Source: Bacillota bacterium (GTDB taxonomy: Bacteria > Bacillota > SHA-98 > UBA4971). Taken from it: a stretch of DNA of 64,000 nt. Made by a program: the position numbers and the translations under genes. Positions 8,271 through 17,946 of this stretch are shown here, one piece after another. The stretch covers positions 1-64,000 of the forward strand of contig JANLFY010000003.1 of assembly GCA_024653485.1 (NCBI GenBank). Direction: 5' to 3'. The notes below the pieces were generated by a model. The model was not told the DNA's origin. It saw only the letters and a list, made by a program, of their open reading frames with translations, and ran no database searches. Position 1 is the first letter of the stretch. Each line of letters opens with the position of its first letter.

Positions 8271-9344
8271 TCAGCTCGCGAGCTCGGCCACGGTCGACGC
8301 GTCGAGCCGCCTCACGACCTCCGTCACCAACGCCACGGTCCGGTCATAGTCTTCGCGGCTGATGAGCGACACGTGGCTGTGTATGTAGCGGGACGGCACG
8401 CCGATCACAACGGACGGGACTCCCACGCCGTGCAGGTGGATTCTACCCGTGTCGGCCGCTCCGCCCTCCATGAAGTCGGTCTGGTAGGGTATGCCGAGAT
8501 CCTTCGCCGTCTCGATGACGAGGTCGCGCAGCTTCGAATTGGGGATGAGCGATCTATCGTAGATGAGGATGACAGGACCCGCGCCGATCCGCTCCTGCAC
8601 CCTCTCCTTGTCCGATCCCGGAACGTCGTTCGCTATTCCAACCTCGAGCGCGAACGCCACGTCGGGGTCGACTAGGTCCGCGCTGGTCTCCGCCCCGCGG
8701 AGGCCCACTTCCTCTTGAACCGTGCCGACTCCGTACACCGTGTTGGGATGGGTCGTGCCGGCGAGGTTCTTGAGCACGCTTATGAAGAGGGCACACCCCA
8801 CCCTATCGTCCCACGCCTTGCCGAGGTACAGGTCTGCGTTCCTTAGGACCTCAAAACTGCTGACCGGGACTATCGGGTCACCCGGACGGATTGCGAACTC
8901 GCCAGTCGCCTGCTCGAAACTGGTCGCCCCGACGTCTATGAACATGTCCTTCTTCTCTACGACTTTCTTTCTCTCTTCCTCGGTGAGCAGGTGCGGCGGC
9001 TTAGAACCAATGACCCCTGGCACATCGCCCGAGGCCGTCTTGATCACCACTCTCTGCGCCAACAAGACCTGATCGAACCACCCACCCAGCGGTATGAACC
9101 TCACGAATCCCTCGGGAGTCACAGACTTCACCATGAAGCCGATCTCGTCCATGTGGGCCGCCAGCATTATCCTGGGCCTGTCGCTCGTGCCCCGGCGCCG
9201 CGCGACCAAGCTTCCAAGTCGGTCTTGCTCTATCACGGCGAATTGTTCGAGGTGCTTCCTGATGATCTTGCGTACCTCCCTCTCGTATCCAGGCACTCCC
9301 GGAGCTTCCGAGAGCTCTCTGAGCATCATGGCAGTGTCATCCAC
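8271..9344 (-). CDS. M42-family metallo-aminopeptidase
   Basis: A cytosolic dinuclear-metal aminopeptidase of the tetrahedral TET/glutamyl-aminopeptidase type (357 residues). Metal ligands and catalytic residues are visible: AAHMDEIGFMV, AWDDRVG, VQEEVGLRG (catalytic Glu-Glu pair), ALEVG and the C-terminal SRYIHSHVSLI. The GTG at 9344 has AAGGGGGG upstream and begins VDDTAMMLRELSEAPGVPGYE. An ATG at 9329 is an alternative, and the longer in-frame start at 9392 is disfavoured because it adds a non-homologous basic tail. These enzymes usually finish peptide breakdown. The gene lies just after the speH terminator and so is likely its own unit. Confidence 0.92.
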   Translation of the reverse strand: MDDTAMMLRELSEAPGVPGYEREVRKIIRKHLEQFAVIEQDRLGSLVARRRGTSDRPRIMLAAHMDEIGFMVKSVTPEGFVRFIPLGGWFDQVLLAQRVVIKTASGDVPGVIGSKPPHLLTEEERKKVVEKKDMFIDVGATSFEQATGEFAIRPGDPIVPVSSFEVLRNADLYLGKAWDDRVGCALFISVLKNLAGTTHPNTVYGVGTVQEEVGLRGAETSADLVDPDVAFALEVGIANDVPGSDKERVQERIGAGPVILIYDRSLIPNSKLRDLVIETAKDLGIPYQTDFMEGGAADTGRIHLHGVGVPSVVIGVPSRYIHSHVSLISREDYDRTVALVTEVVRRLDASTVAELAS

Positions 9345-9468
9345 CGGTGGAAAACCCCCCTTGAGTTTGCTGGGCGAGCCACCCCTGCACACTATTCCCT
9401 TTGGCGGTCCGCCGCCGCCCCTTTACTTCGCCACCTCTTGGTCCTATCCTGCATGTTCGCTCGCCGTG

Positions 9469-9504
9469 AAAAAAGATCGAGGAACGCATCTGTCGTTCCT
9501 CGAT
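9469..9504 (-). terminator. Intrinsic terminator after speH
   Basis: An 11-bp stem (9476-9486 with 9494-9504) has a 7-nt loop and is followed on the minus strand by ATC and six T residues (9474-9469). It is a textbook Rho-independent terminator about 40 nt beyond the speH stop. Confidence 0.9.
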
Positions 9505-9544
9505 TCGATCCACATCGTGCGGCGGTTTGATGCCCCTGCGCAAG

Positions 9545-9928
9545 CTACCCCGGGGAGATCTTCGTCACGTCGTGCTCCTCGAAGATCCCCCTTTTCACCT
9601 CGGAAGCCACTATTCGGCGGGCCTTGAATAGATCGCGGATGTACCTGCACGCGACCATGGGGTCCACCTTCTCCCCGCATGTAAACACGTCGACCGCAGC
9701 ATACCTGTGCTCCGGCCAGGTGTGGATGGCCAGGTGGGACTCGGATATAACCACCACACCACTCACACCCTGAGGGCTGAATTTATGAAACGCCACCTCG
9801 CGGATCTCGGCCCCTGCCCGCAAAGCAGCGTCCACCATTATCTCTCGCACGGCTTCTATGTTGTCAAGCACCTCAGGGTCACATTCGTACGCCTCGCACA
9901 GGATATGACGCCCCAAAGTGTTTGCCAT
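9545..9928 (-). CDS. speH: S-adenosylmethionine decarboxylase proenzyme
   Basis: A 127-residue class 1B AdoMetDC, the enzyme that makes decarboxylated SAM for spermidine synthesis. The self-cleavage motif SESHLAIHTWPE is at residues 62-73; cleavage between Glu63 and Ser64 would give the pyruvoyl group. The proton-donor segment DVFTCGEKVDP (with the conserved Cys) is present. The ATG at 9928 follows GGAAGGGAGG. It is a single-gene unit with a clear promoter in front and terminator behind. No spermidine synthase gene is next to it, so the aminopropyltransferase must lie elsewhere. Confidence 0.96.
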   Translation of the reverse strand: MANTLGRHILCEAYECDPEVLDNIEAVREIMVDAALRAGAEIREVAFHKFSPQGVSGVVVISESHLAIHTWPEHRYAAVDVFTCGEKVDPMVACRYIRDLFKARRIVASEVKRGIFEEHDVTKISPG

Positions 9929-9990
9929 CCAAAGTCCCGCCTCCCTTCCAGCTCTCTCCCTTCTGATCGGTGACTTGCCCGATCAACGCA

Positions 9991-10018
9991 ATTTTAGCAG
10001 ATCGCCCCCCAAAGTCAA
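9991..10018 (-). promoter_or_regulatory. Sigma-A promoter of speH
   Basis: On the minus strand, TTGACT (10013-10018), a 16-bp spacer and TAAAAT (9991-9996) form a good vegetative promoter about 65 bp before the speH start codon. A short inverted repeat GATCGG/CCGATC lies in the resulting leader; I see no known riboswitch in it. Confidence 0.75.
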
Positions 10019-10041
10019 GGGAATCTCCGCAATTCGCGTCG

Positions 10042-11445
10042 TCAGCCTGTGCCTTCCAGGGGGTCTTCCCCACCCTCCTCTTCTCTCTCCGCCGCTGGCT
10101 CCAGCATATCTTCTCGAGACAATGCCGTGAGGCCGGATAGCACCGCCAGCATCACATGGTGCCTCGAAAGACCCCCTTGAACATACGCCACGTACGGCGG
10201 CCGGAGCGGTGCGTCCACAGTCAGTTCCGAGGACGACCCCTGCACGAAGGTTCCGCCGGCCATGATGACGCTGTCCGCATATCCCGGGAGCGGGCTCGGT
10301 TCGGGGGAGTATTTCGCGTTCACCGGGCTTGCGACGTGAAAACCGCGACAGAACGCAAGCAACCTGCGCCTCGTGAACATCCTCACCGCTAGGACAGTGT
10401 CTGAGCGCGCTTCCCTCTCGTCAGGCATCGTGGGATAGCCGAGCGCCCGGAAGAGTCTCGATGCCACGGTCGTTCCCGCCAAGGATTCCGCTACGACCAC
10501 CGGTGCGAGGAAGAAGCCCTGCAGTATCAAGCGGGAATGCCCAAGGCTCGGCCCGACCGCCCCGCCAACTCCTGGCGCTGTGAGACGAGCCGCGACGCGT
10601 TGCACGAGCTCGCGTCTGCCGACGACGTATCCCCCAGCGGGGGCTATCCCGCCACCGGGATTCTTGATGAGTGAGCCCGCAGCTACGTCCGCGCCCACTG
10701 CCGTGGGTTCCATATCCTCGGTGAACTCACCATAGCAGTTGTCCACGACCACGAGAGCGTCCGGTTTTTCTGCCTTGACTCCTCGGACGATCTGCTCTAT
10801 CTCGGCAGCCCTCACCGATGGTTGCCAGGAGTATCCGCGGGACCGCTGAATGAACACTATCCTCGTGCGATCGCCCACCGAACGCCTTATCTCGCCCACG
10901 TCGAGATCGCGCCGCTCGACGTTCCTCGGGACGACGCGCCACGTAATTCCAAGCTCCGCACACGACCCGGGCACGCGACGCCCCATGCCCACCACGTCTC
11001 GTAAGGTGTCGTACGGTTCGCCCGTTGCGAACAGGATCTCGTCACCGGGCCTGAGGAGGCCGAAGAGGCAAAGAGCGAGCGCGTGGGTGCCGGAGACTAT
11101 CTGGTGCCGCACGATGGCTGCTTCCGCGCCGAAAACGCTGGCGAAGATCGCTTCGGCGACTTCTCTTCCCCGGTCGTCATACCCGTACCCGGTCGTGCCG
11201 CCGAAATCCTGGTCGGTCAGGCCGTTCTCCCTGAACGCCCTCAATACCCTCCCAAGGTTGCGCCGCGCCAAGGCGTCGATGCGCCCAATCTCCTGTTTGC
11301 ACGCCTCCTCAGTCTCGCGCGCGAGCGCCGCTAAGGAGGGGTCGATTCCGAGATCGCTCTCGATGATCCCATCGACGATCTCATCGACGAGGCTCTCGGC
11401 TCCTTCCGGCCCCTTCGCTTCTGGCATGTCCCCCCGTCCCCTCAT
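10042..11445 (-). CDS. YnbB-like PLP enzyme (methionine gamma-lyase family / aluminium resistance protein)
   Basis: A 467-residue cytosolic fold-type I PLP enzyme. Landmarks are [15 protein letters not shown], the cofactor region [16 protein letters not shown], the aspartate segment [10 protein letters not shown], the PLP-lysine segment [15 protein letters not shown] and the C-terminal [15 protein letters not shown]. These match the B. subtilis YnbB group, annotated as methionine gamma-lyase family or aluminium resistance; the true substrate is not established. The ATG at 11445 overlaps the dapL stop by 4 bp (ATGA), so the two are translationally coupled; MPEAKG at 11427 is an alternative start. 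In Bacillus ynbB also lies near hfq and spoVK. Confidence 0.88.
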   Translation of the reverse strand: MRGRGDMPEAKGPEGAESLVDEIVDGIIESDLGIDPSLAALARETEEACKQEIGRIDALARRNLGRVLRAFRENGLTDQDFGGTTGYGYDDRGREVAEAIFASVFGAEAAIVRHQIVSGTHALALCLFGLLRPGDEILFATGEPYDTLRDVVGMGRRVPGSCAELGITWRVVPRNVERRDLDVGEIRRSVGDRTRIVFIQRSRGYSWQPSVRAAEIEQIVRGVKAEKPDALVVVDNCYGEFTEDMEPTAVGADVAAGSLIKNPGGGIAPAGGYVVGRRELVQRVAARLTAPGVGGAVGPSLGHSRLILQGFFLAPVVVAESLAGTTVASRLFRALGYPTMPDEREARSDTVLAVRMFTRRRLLAFCRGFHVASPVNAKYSPEPSPLPGYADSVIMAGGTFVQGSSSELTVDAPLRPPYVAYVQGGLSRHHVMLAVLSGLTALSREDMLEPAAEREEEGGEDPLEGTG

Positions 11446-12620
11446 GAGTACCTGACTCCAGCCTCCTCGAGACGCGCTATCGCCTCTTCCAGCCTCGCGT
11501 CGCTGAGAGTGACGGATATCCTGAAATAGCCCTCGCCTGCGGACCCGTACCCGACTCCGGGCGTCACGAACACTCCCGCTGTATCGAGCAGGTGTCGGGA
11601 GAACTCTATCGACGAATAACCGTGCGGCACGGGCGCCCAGATGTAGAACGTCCCCTTCGGAGGTTCGAGGGCCCATCCCAAGCGGTTCAGCGCATCGACA
11701 ATTCTCCGTCGACGCTCCGCGTACGCGTTCAGCACCCGAGTCAAGTGCTCGGGGGGTGTTTCAAGGGCCGCTATCGCGGCGTATTGGACAGCTTGGAAGA
11801 TGCCGGAGTCGAGGTTGGTCTTGAGCCTGCCGAGCGCGCCTATGACCTCCCTGCATCCGACCGCCCACCCAATGCGCCATCCGGTCATGTTATAGGTCTT
11901 GGAAAGGGAGTGGAACTCTATCCCGACTTCTTTCGCGCCAGGGACCTGAAGGAAACTCGGAGCCTGGTACCCATCGAAGGCTATCTCGCTGTAGGCAGCG
12001 TCGTGACACACGATGATGGAATTCGCCCTCGCGAACTCCACTACCTGTTCGAAGAACTCAGTGCCGTCGACCGTGGCAGCTGTGGGATTGTTCGGATAGT
12101 TGATGAACATCAGCTTGGCCTTTGCCCTCACGTCCGCCGGGATGGAGTCCAGGTCGGGAAGCCAGCCGTTCTCCGGGCGGAGCCTCATCGGAAACGGATC
12201 CCCCCCTGCGAGCAACACCGCGGTGGCGTACACGGGGTACCCTGGGTCAGGGACGAGAGCGAGGTCCCCGGGGTCGATGAAACACCACGGGACGTGTGCA
12301 AGGCCTTCCTTCGAGCCTATGAGGGACACCACCTCGGTGTCGGGATCGAGCGCCACACCAAACCTTCGCTCGTACCAACCGGCCACCGCTGCGCGGTACT
12401 CGCGTAGGCCCTCGTAACTCGGGTAACGGTGGTTCGCTGGGTCGTCCGCCGCTTCCTTGAGCCGTGCCACCACGTGCGGAGGCGTCGGGAAGTCGGGGTC
12501 TCCGATGCCGAGGCTGATTACGTCGACGCCGCGCTCGCGTACACGCGCTATCTGGCGATCCACCTCGGCGAAAAGGTACGGAGGCAGGTTAGTGATCCGT
12601 CGTGCTTCCTGAATCTTCAC
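11442..12620 (-). CDS. dapL: LL-diaminopimelate aminotransferase
   Basis: A 392-residue fold-type I aminotransferase. It starts [19 protein letters not shown], typical of DapL, followed by [10 protein letters not shown], the substrate/cofactor region [21 protein letters not shown] and the PLP lysine in [15 protein letters not shown]. DapL converts tetrahydrodipicolinate directly to LL-diaminopimelate, bypassing the acylated intermediates. Its position immediately after dapF, whose substrate it makes, supports this over a generic aspartate aminotransferase. The start is the GTG at 12620, in a GTGA overlap with dapF and 8 bp after GAGGAG. The downstream partner is the YnbB-like gene. Confidence 0.91.
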   Translation of the reverse strand: MKIQEARRITNLPPYLFAEVDRQIARVRERGVDVISLGIGDPDFPTPPHVVARLKEAADDPANHRYPSYEGLREYRAAVAGWYERRFGVALDPDTEVVSLIGSKEGLAHVPWCFIDPGDLALVPDPGYPVYATAVLLAGGDPFPMRLRPENGWLPDLDSIPADVRAKAKLMFINYPNNPTAATVDGTEFFEQVVEFARANSIIVCHDAAYSEIAFDGYQAPSFLQVPGAKEVGIEFHSLSKTYNMTGWRIGWAVGCREVIGALGRLKTNLDSGIFQAVQYAAIAALETPPEHLTRVLNAYAERRRRIVDALNRLGWALEPPKGTFYIWAPVPHGYSSIEFSRHLLDTAGVFVTPGVGYGSAGEGYFRISVTLSDARLEEAIARLEEAGVRYS

Positions 12621-13546
12621 TTCAACCACTCCTCGAGGTCATCGATGATCCCTGTGAATACGTGTGTCGCGGGGCCGGTCATGAAGACATGATCGTCCTC
12701 GTTCCATTCCACGAAGAGTGTCCCGCCGGGAAGGTGCACGCGTGCGGATCTCCCCGAGAATCCGCGTCTTGACGCGGCAACCAAAGACGCGCACGCCCCC
12801 GTCCCGCAGGCGAGAGTCGGACCCGCGCCTCTCTCCCACACGCGCACTGTGAGATCCTCCTTTCCATTCACCTGGACGAACTCCACGTTCGTTCTGTCCG
12901 GAAAGAGAGGATCGCGCTCGATGGCCGGCCCGAGTCGCTCAAGGTCCACGGCAGCCACGTCAGGCACGAAGACGACGCAATGGGGATTCCCCATGGACAC
13001 GCACGTGATCTCGAATCTGCCTGCTGCAAGGTCATGCGCTTCGCCCACCACAAACGGCCCGGCGGCTGCGACCGGTATCCTGTCCGGCCGGAACACGGGG
13101 GCTCCCATGTCCACGCGGACCTGTCCGGCGAATTCGCCCTCAAGTATCACCTCTGCTCGAACCGTCGCGCCTTTAGCTTCGATGGACACTGAGGGACCGC
13201 GCGCAAGGCCGCTGTCTTGTGCGTACACGGCCACACACCTCGAGGCGTTGCCGCACATGCGCGCCTCGCTGCCGTCGCTGTTGAAGATGACCATTCTGAC
13301 GTCGGCGTGGTCCGATGGCAAGACGAGCACCACCCCATCGGCACCCACTCCCGTGCGCCTGTTGCAGAGGCGCACCGCACCTCTCGCCCATCGCGCCGCG
13401 TCCGCGTCAGTAAACGCGTTTGCCTTGACAAAGTCAAAAAGGACGAAGTCGTTCCCTAGGCCGTGCATCTTCACGAACACCGTGCCTAGCCCATCGGCCT
13501 CTGCCATCGCGCTATCGTTCCTCTCTCGCGCCTGTCCGTCGTCCAT
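12617..13546 (-). CDS. dapF: Diaminopimelate epimerase
   Basis: Interconverts LL- and meso-diaminopimelate, for lysine and peptidoglycan. Both catalytic cysteines are present in CGNASRC (about residue 99) and CGTGAC (about residue 245). The family N-terminus [13 protein letters not shown] and the paired motifs GNPHCVVF and [15 protein letters not shown] are also present. It is about 310 residues, slightly long because of an N-terminal extension. I chose the ATG at 13546 because GAGGTG lies 6 bp upstream; the ATG at 13507 would match the family length better but has a poor site. It is coupled to dapL by a 4-bp overlap. Confidence 0.96.
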   Translation of the reverse strand: MDDGQARERNDSAMAEADGLGTVFVKMHGLGNDFVLFDFVKANAFTDADAARWARGAVRLCNRRTGVGADGVVLVLPSDHADVRMVIFNSDGSEARMCGNASRCVAVYAQDSGLARGPSVSIEAKGATVRAEVILEGEFAGQVRVDMGAPVFRPDRIPVAAAGPFVVGEAHDLAAGRFEITCVSMGNPHCVVFVPDVAAVDLERLGPAIERDPLFPDRTNVEFVQVNGKEDLTVRVWERGAGPTLACGTGACASLVAASRRGFSGRSARVHLPGGTLFVEWNEDDHVFMTGPATHVFTGIIDDLEEWLK

Positions 13547-13671
13547 GACCCTCACCTCGAGGGCATGTCCATTTCCTGTCTCGGGGCCTGGCCCGCGACC
13601 GTGCTCCGAGCTTCCGGCGTTCTCGGACGTTGCCAGGTCCTGCAGAAGGAAGGCGACCCATTATTCGGCTG

Positions 13672-13938
13672 TTATTCGCGCTCGGGCGGTGATCTCCTGC
13701 TTGAGCTCTCGGGTTCGTTCGAGAGTTCGTTCTCGGAGTCCGGCCCCTTCCTCGTTCGCGTGCCCGTCCCACATATGGTGCACCTTCCGCGTTCCAGGGA
13801 TTCGCGACGCATTTCGATGGGCGCGAAGACTGCGCCGTCCCTGAAACCCTCGGTCCGGCCGTGCCTGTGGCCGATGATGTATCCGAGGAGGAACGCCACC
13901 ATTGCCAGCAACAGCCAGGAGTCAATCGACATCCGCAT
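13672..13938 (-). CDS. Small single-pass membrane protein with Cys pair, unknown function
   Basis: An 88-residue protein that I do not recognise. Residues about 6-23 form one transmembrane helix (SWLLLAMVAFLLGYIIG), followed by a His/Arg-rich stretch (HRHGRTEG), a CTIC motif that could bind metal, and a charged Ser/Glu/Arg-rich tail. It is convincing as a gene because GGAGG lies 8 bp before the ATG and the start overlaps the end of the UbiA-like gene by 17 bp. It is probably the third gene of a coupled GTPase / UbiA-like / small membrane protein trio. Confidence 0.7.
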   Translation of the reverse strand: MRMSIDSWLLLAMVAFLLGYIIGHRHGRTEGFRDGAVFAPIEMRRESLERGRCTICGTGTRTRKGPDSENELSNEPESSSRRSPPERE

Positions 13939-14533
13939 CGGCCCCGCCTCCTCTGCAGCCTGGGACGAGGCGACTGGCGACTTCGATCGCGGGGGCGCAC
14001 AGACACACGAGGAACGTCGTGCGTTTGTCCACGACCAGCGCGCCCAGGAGCGCTATGAGGCACAGCAAGAAAGCCTCACCCTTGCCGAGGCGCCGGGCAA
14101 GGTTGGCGCGGCCGGCCGCGCGGTCGGAAGCGAAGTCCCTGAGGTCGTCCGCGAGCTGGACGACGGTCATCAGGAGCACCGAGACCAAGGCGAGCCGCCA
14201 GCCAAACAGAAGGCACGTCACCAGGGCTACGACCGCTGACTCCATCCACGCTGAGAGCCCGAGCGGCAGCATGTCGCCGGGATTCTTCAGCATCCCCACC
14301 ACGTACGCCGCGAGCACGAGAGGACATGCGAGGCGCAAGTTCATGGCGCAGCCGATGAGCGCAAACACGAGTGAGTAGAGCACGGCCCCGCCACCCAGGG
14401 CGCGCACAAGGGAGGGCTGTCCTTGAGATATGTCCGCCTCGTAGTCGAGATGGTCGTCCATCAGTTTGATGGCCACACCTGCCAGGCCGACCGCGATGAG
14501 GTCCACTGCGAACCTAGAGACGACGGAGGACAT
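13922..14533 (-). CDS. UbiA-like polytopic membrane protein
   Basis: A 203-residue membrane protein with about six hydrophobic segments. Two acidic motifs are spaced as in UbiA prenyltransferases: LMDDHLDYEAD near residue 25 and LADDLRDFASDRAAG near residue 128, the second followed by NLARRLGKGEA as in true family members. It is shorter than usual UbiA enzymes (about 280-300 residues) and the first motif lies close to the N-terminus, so it may be a reduced or divergent member; activity is not assured. GGGAGG lies 8 bp before the ATG at 14533. The start overlaps the GTPase gene by 20 bp, indicating coupled translation. Confidence 0.68.
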   Translation of the reverse strand: MSSVVSRFAVDLIAVGLAGVAIKLMDDHLDYEADISQGQPSLVRALGGGAVLYSLVFALIGCAMNLRLACPLVLAAYVVGMLKNPGDMLPLGLSAWMESAVVALVTCLLFGWRLALVSVLLMTVVQLADDLRDFASDRAAGRANLARRLGKGEAFLLCLIALLGALVVDKRTTFLVCLCAPAIEVASRLVPGCRGGGADADVD

Positions 14534-15122
14534 GTCGCTTCACCTCCCGCAGCCCGGTCTTCGCGACAGCCGAGACGGGGACCACGGTATGACCCCAGAA
14601 GGCCCTTTGGAGCCTGGCAAGACCCCGTGCGGCCTCAGGTAGGTCCATTTTGTTCGCCACGATGACATACCCTCCTCTGGACCCCGCAAAGTCTGCGATC
14701 TGCCTGTCGACCGTGTCGGCAGCGATGCCGGACTCGCATCGCCCCGCCTCAGCCGCGTCCAGGACGTGCAGGATGACGTCGGCAGGACGGATGCTCCCCA
14801 GAGTCTGCGCGATCGCCTTCCGAAGTTGGGGGTCCTCATGAATGTAGTCGACCACGCCGGTCGTATCCACAAGCTCTACGATCCTACGACCCTTTCCCGC
14901 CGGCAGTCCCACCACGACGGACTGGAGGCACCGGGTCTGGTGAGGACGCGGTCCGACGAGCTCTCGAACTGCCTCGCTTATGGAGTAGCTTCTCACCTCT
15001 TTGTCCCCGCGTGGGTGCCAGAAGGTGACGTCCACTGTGTCGGCCCTCAGATGCTCGGCGAGCCTGAGGACGAGAAGGGTCTTGCCGACGTTCGGCCTGC
15101 CAACGATCACACAACGCTTCAT
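14514..15122 (-). CDS. Small Ras-like/Era-type GTPase, unknown role
   Basis: A 202-residue P-loop GTPase. G1 is GRPNVGKT (residues 8-15), G3 is DTTG (canonical DxxG), G4 is NKMD and G5 is VSAVAKTG. The effector region contains VTFWHPRGDKEVRSYS, which is not that of Era, Der or FeoB, so I cannot assign it to a named group. There is no membrane segment or RNA-binding domain. The ATG at 15122 is preceded by GAGG; a GTG one codon earlier is possible. It is the first gene of the coupled trio with the UbiA-like protein and a small membrane protein, which suggests the GTPase acts at the membrane with them. Confidence 0.8.
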   Translation of the reverse strand: MKRCVIVGRPNVGKTLLVLRLAEHLRADTVDVTFWHPRGDKEVRSYSISEAVRELVGPRPHQTRCLQSVVVGLPAGKGRRIVELVDTTGVVDYIHEDPQLRKAIAQTLGSIRPADVILHVLDAAEAGRCESGIAADTVDRQIADFAGSRGGYVIVANKMDLPEAARGLARLQRAFWGHTVVPVSAVAKTGLREVKRHVLRRL

Positions 15123-15206
15123 CACTGTACGCCATCCTCGGGCGATCGGCCCGGCCGGTGTGCGGCAGGTCGGCCTCGCGCCGTGCGCTCTCCACGTCTT
15201 CCGCGC

Positions 15207-16208
15207 TCAGAGATCGTCGGTGATGTCCTCCCGGCGGATGAGCATGAGCTCTTCTCTGGAAAGGTGCTGCTTCTCCACCAAGCGCAGCGCCTGGCGCCTG
15301 ATGGCGCGTTCGATCAAGTTCCGCACGAGCCGCGCGTTTCCGGAGTGCTCGTTTCCAGGACCGGCTCTTCGACTCAGGAGGAACTCCAGCCTCGCGCGGG
15401 CGGCGACATCGAGACGGTAGTCCCTCTTCCTGAGCATGAGGTCGGCGATGCGAAGGAGTTCGTCTGTGCTGTAGTCGGGAAAGTCTATATGGATGGGGAA
15501 TCGCGATCTGATTCCGGGATTCGCGCTGATAAAGGTGGTCATCTCATCACGGTAGCCTGCGAGGATGACGATGAACCTGTCCCTAAAGTCCTCCATCCCT
15601 TTTACGAGCGTGTCGATGGCTTCCTTGCCGAAGTCCTTCTCGCCGCCCCTCGCAAGCGAGTATGCCTCGTCGATAAAGAGTATTCCGCCGAGGGCCTTCT
15701 TAATCTGTTCCCGGGTTTTCTGCGCCGTGTGCCCGATATACTCCCCAACGAGGTCCGCTCGTTCCCTCTCGACGAGGTGCCCCTTTTCGAGGACCCCCAT
15801 CTCCCGGAATATCTTGCCGAAGAGACGTGCGCACGTCGTCTTGCCCGTCCCCGGGTTCCCGCTGAAGATCATATGAAGGACGAGGGGCTCCGACGTGAGC
15901 TGCCGAGCCGCCCTGATCTGCTGGATCTTCACGTACGCAACTATCTCGCGCACGAGCGCCTTTACCCTGTCCAACCCGATGAGGCTGTCGAGCTCGGCGA
16001 GAACCTCTTTCAGCCGTCCGTCGTTGGTGCCAGCGCTCGCGCTGGCGCCGGTCGGCGACGGGTCCGTGGCGTGGTGCGGCCCCGCGGGCCTTGCCTGCCC
16101 GGGTTCGGCCGCCCTCTTCAGGGCCTCCAGCGCTTGGACCGGTGAAAGCTTCCCCTCCTCCAGATCCATGAGAACCAGGCTTGGATCCCTGGGCTCGAAA
16201 GCAAGCAT
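15207..16208 (-). CDS. spoVK: Stage V sporulation protein K, CbxX/CfqX-type AAA ATPase
   Basis: A 333-residue AAA+ ATPase required in the mother cell at a late spore stage in Bacillus. After a variable Pro/Ala-rich N-terminus (about residues 30-62) comes the AAA core: Walker A SGNPGTGKTT (about residue 116), Walker B ILFIDEAY, sensor GYRDEM, and the arginine-finger region NPGIRSRF. Its location directly after miaA-hfq is the same as in B. subtilis, which supports spoVK over a Rubisco-activase relative. A CATACGAT box about 145 bp upstream of the start (near 16357-16364, minus strand) resembles a sigma-E -10 element. Confidence 0.89.
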   Translation of the reverse strand: MLAFEPRDPSLVLMDLEEGKLSPVQALEALKRAAEPGQARPAGPHHATDPSPTGASASAGTNDGRLKEVLAELDSLIGLDRVKALVREIVAYVKIQQIRAARQLTSEPLVLHMIFSGNPGTGKTTCARLFGKIFREMGVLEKGHLVERERADLVGEYIGHTAQKTREQIKKALGGILFIDEAYSLARGGEKDFGKEAIDTLVKGMEDFRDRFIVILAGYRDEMTTFISANPGIRSRFPIHIDFPDYSTDELLRIADLMLRKRDYRLDVAARARLEFLLSRRAGPGNEHSGNARLVRNLIERAIRRQALRLVEKQHLSREELMLIRREDITDDL

Positions 16209-16401
16209 GCCCCCATACCACCCCCCGCTTTCTCAGGTGACGGCAAACTCGAGCGCGCGTATGCCCTAACCTTACGTTTCCCGCGGCACGAGCCACGGGC
16301 TGTGCTGGCAAGGACCTAGCGGGCTCCGAGACCTGATGCGGCTAGAGGTTCGACTATATATCGTATGCTGCCCGCCGCGTTCCGTTCATTACGAGTTGTC
16401 A

Positions 16402-16656
16402 TTATGTGTTGGGGCTGTCTTCCGGCTCGCTCGGCGGAACGAGCGCCACCGGGCGTGAGGGGGTGATCGTGGAAATGGCGTGCTTATAGATTAGGTCCTG
16501 CTTCGTGCCGTCTGACAGGACCACGGTGAAGCTGTCGAAGCCTTTCACCAGTCCCTTCATCTGGTAGCCGTTGACGAGGTACACGGTTACCGGGATCTCC
16601 TGGCGTTTCACGGCGTTCAATATCACGTCTTGGAGATTCGGCGTCGGCTTGCTCAT
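16402..16656 (-). CDS. hfq: RNA chaperone Hfq
   Basis: An 84-residue Sm-like hexameric RNA chaperone. The Sm1 segment [24 protein letters not shown] is spread over residues 7-30, and the Sm2 segment YKHAISTI replaces the usual YKHAIST(V/I). These are all the poly-U and distal-face signature residues of the Gram-positive protein, followed by a short acidic tail (EPEDSPNT). I chose the ATG at 16656 because it gives the family N-terminus ([10 protein letters not shown]); longer in-frame starts at 16668 and 16686 exist. It lies between miaA and spoVK, as in Bacillus. Confidence 0.95.
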   Translation of the reverse strand: MSKPTPNLQDVILNAVKRQEIPVTVYLVNGYQMKGLVKGFDSFTVVLSDGTKQDLIYKHAISTITPSRPVALVPPSEPEDSPNT

Positions 16657-16797
16657 TCGCTCCTTCATCCTCCCCCGCTCCTGCACCCCGTAACAGCGCG
16701 GTGCATTATGCGGCCCAGCATACGGCCCAGCGCACGATGCTCTGCCGTCGGTACCCGCCCCGTCGAGCGCGTGCCGAGCACCGGCGACACCGATCTT

Positions 16798-17757
16798 CTA
16801 CATCGCGGCGAGCTTTCCTTTGACGAGCGCGAGGACGCATGTGGCCGCCTCCCGCACCGACGAAAAGGAGCCGAGGTCCACCCACTCTACCCTTGGATCC
16901 GCTCGGAACCAAGTCAGTTGACGCTTGGCGTAACGCCTCGTGTTTCGCTTCATTGCCTCTACCGCGTCTGAAAGAGAGCACATCCCGCGCAGGTGGTCGA
17001 CTATCTCCTTGTAGCCCAGGGCCTGCCCCGCGGTGAGCGCTCGCTCGTAGCCGCGGTCGAGGAGGGCTCGAGTCTCGTCCACAAGCCCATCCCGAATCAT
17101 CGCGTCGCATCTTCGGTCTATCCGTTCGTACAGTGCTTCCCTTTCGCGCACGAGCCCCACCATGACGAGCCTGTCTACGCGCATCCTGCCCGCTCCCCCT
17201 TTGCGCCACATCTCAGAGATCGGGCGTCCCGTCACCGCGTGTACCTCGAGGGCTCTGATGATTCTGCGTGCGTCGTTTGGGTGTATCCGGTGGGCGGCAA
17301 CGGGGTCGACTTCAACAAGACGCTGGTGAAGGGCTGGGGCTCCGTGCACCTTGGCTTCAGCTTTCAGCTCCCTGCGAAGCTCAGGTGAGGTTCCTCCCCA
17401 TGGAAAGAGGAAATCGTCGACAGCAGCTCTCACGTAGAGCCCTGTGCCGCCCACAAGGACGGGAACCAGCCCCCTGGACGCGATGTCTCGGATCGCGGCA
17501 CGGGCAAGTTCCTGGAAGATCGCGACGTTGAATGCCTCGTCCGGGTCCACCACGTCGATGAGGTGATGGGGCACGAGCGAGCGCTCCGCGGGGCTGGGTT
17601 TGGCGGTGCCTATGTCCATGTGCCTGTACACTTGCATCGAGTCGCAGGACACGATCTCGCCGGGCAGTCTCGCAGCGACTTCCATGGATACGTCGGTCTT
17701 GCCCACGGCGGTGGGTCCGACGATGACGACCAGAACGTCTGGGGAGGTATGTGTCAT
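16798..17757 (-). CDS. miaA: tRNA dimethylallyltransferase
   Basis: A 319-residue enzyme that adds the dimethylallyl group to A37 of tRNAs reading UNN codons. The P-loop GPTAVGKT is at residues 14-21, followed by SCDSMQVYRHMDIGTAKP, the HHLIDVVDPDEAFNV segment, the VGGTGLYVRA motif and the C-terminal MKRNTRRYAKRQLTWFR tRNA-binding segment; all are present. MiaB, which methylthiolates the product of MiaA, is encoded a few genes upstream in the same block. It lies between mutL (a 189-bp gap) and hfq. Confidence 0.97.
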   Translation of the reverse strand: MTHTSPDVLVVIVGPTAVGKTDVSMEVAARLPGEIVSCDSMQVYRHMDIGTAKPSPAERSLVPHHLIDVVDPDEAFNVAIFQELARAAIRDIASRGLVPVLVGGTGLYVRAAVDDFLFPWGGTSPELRRELKAEAKVHGAPALHQRLVEVDPVAAHRIHPNDARRIIRALEVHAVTGRPISEMWRKGGAGRMRVDRLVMVGLVREREALYERIDRRCDAMIRDGLVDETRALLDRGYERALTAGQALGYKEIVDHLRGMCSLSDAVEAMKRNTRRYAKRQLTWFRADPRVEWVDLGSFSSVREAATCVLALVKGKLAAM

Positions 17758-17946
17758 CGCAAGCGTCCTCGTGACCTCGGATTCTTCGTGCCTTGTCGTC
17801 GTGGCCGTTCGCCTCCCATTGCTGCGTGGCGCCTCCGTCTGAGCCCCGTCGCGCGGCCGCTGTAACCTGGCTCCCGACGGCGGATGACCGCGAGCGAGGG
17901 CAGGTCCCAGCCCCCCGAGGGCCTGACCGCCCCTGCGCCGGGCCGT

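Noticed and set aside
9929-10012. Possible SAM-related riboswitch in the speH leader
   Set aside because: The leader is short, has only one small inverted repeat and shows none of the conserved features of the SAM riboswitch classes I know.
11446-11676. Extended start of the YnbB-like gene
   Set aside because: It overlaps dapL by over 200 bp; the ATG at 11445 in a 4-bp overlap with the dapL stop is more consistent.
14766-16145. Long plus-strand open frame opposite spoVK and the GTPase
   Set aside because: Antisense to two well-supported genes; composition is rich in Arg, His, Pro with no motif.
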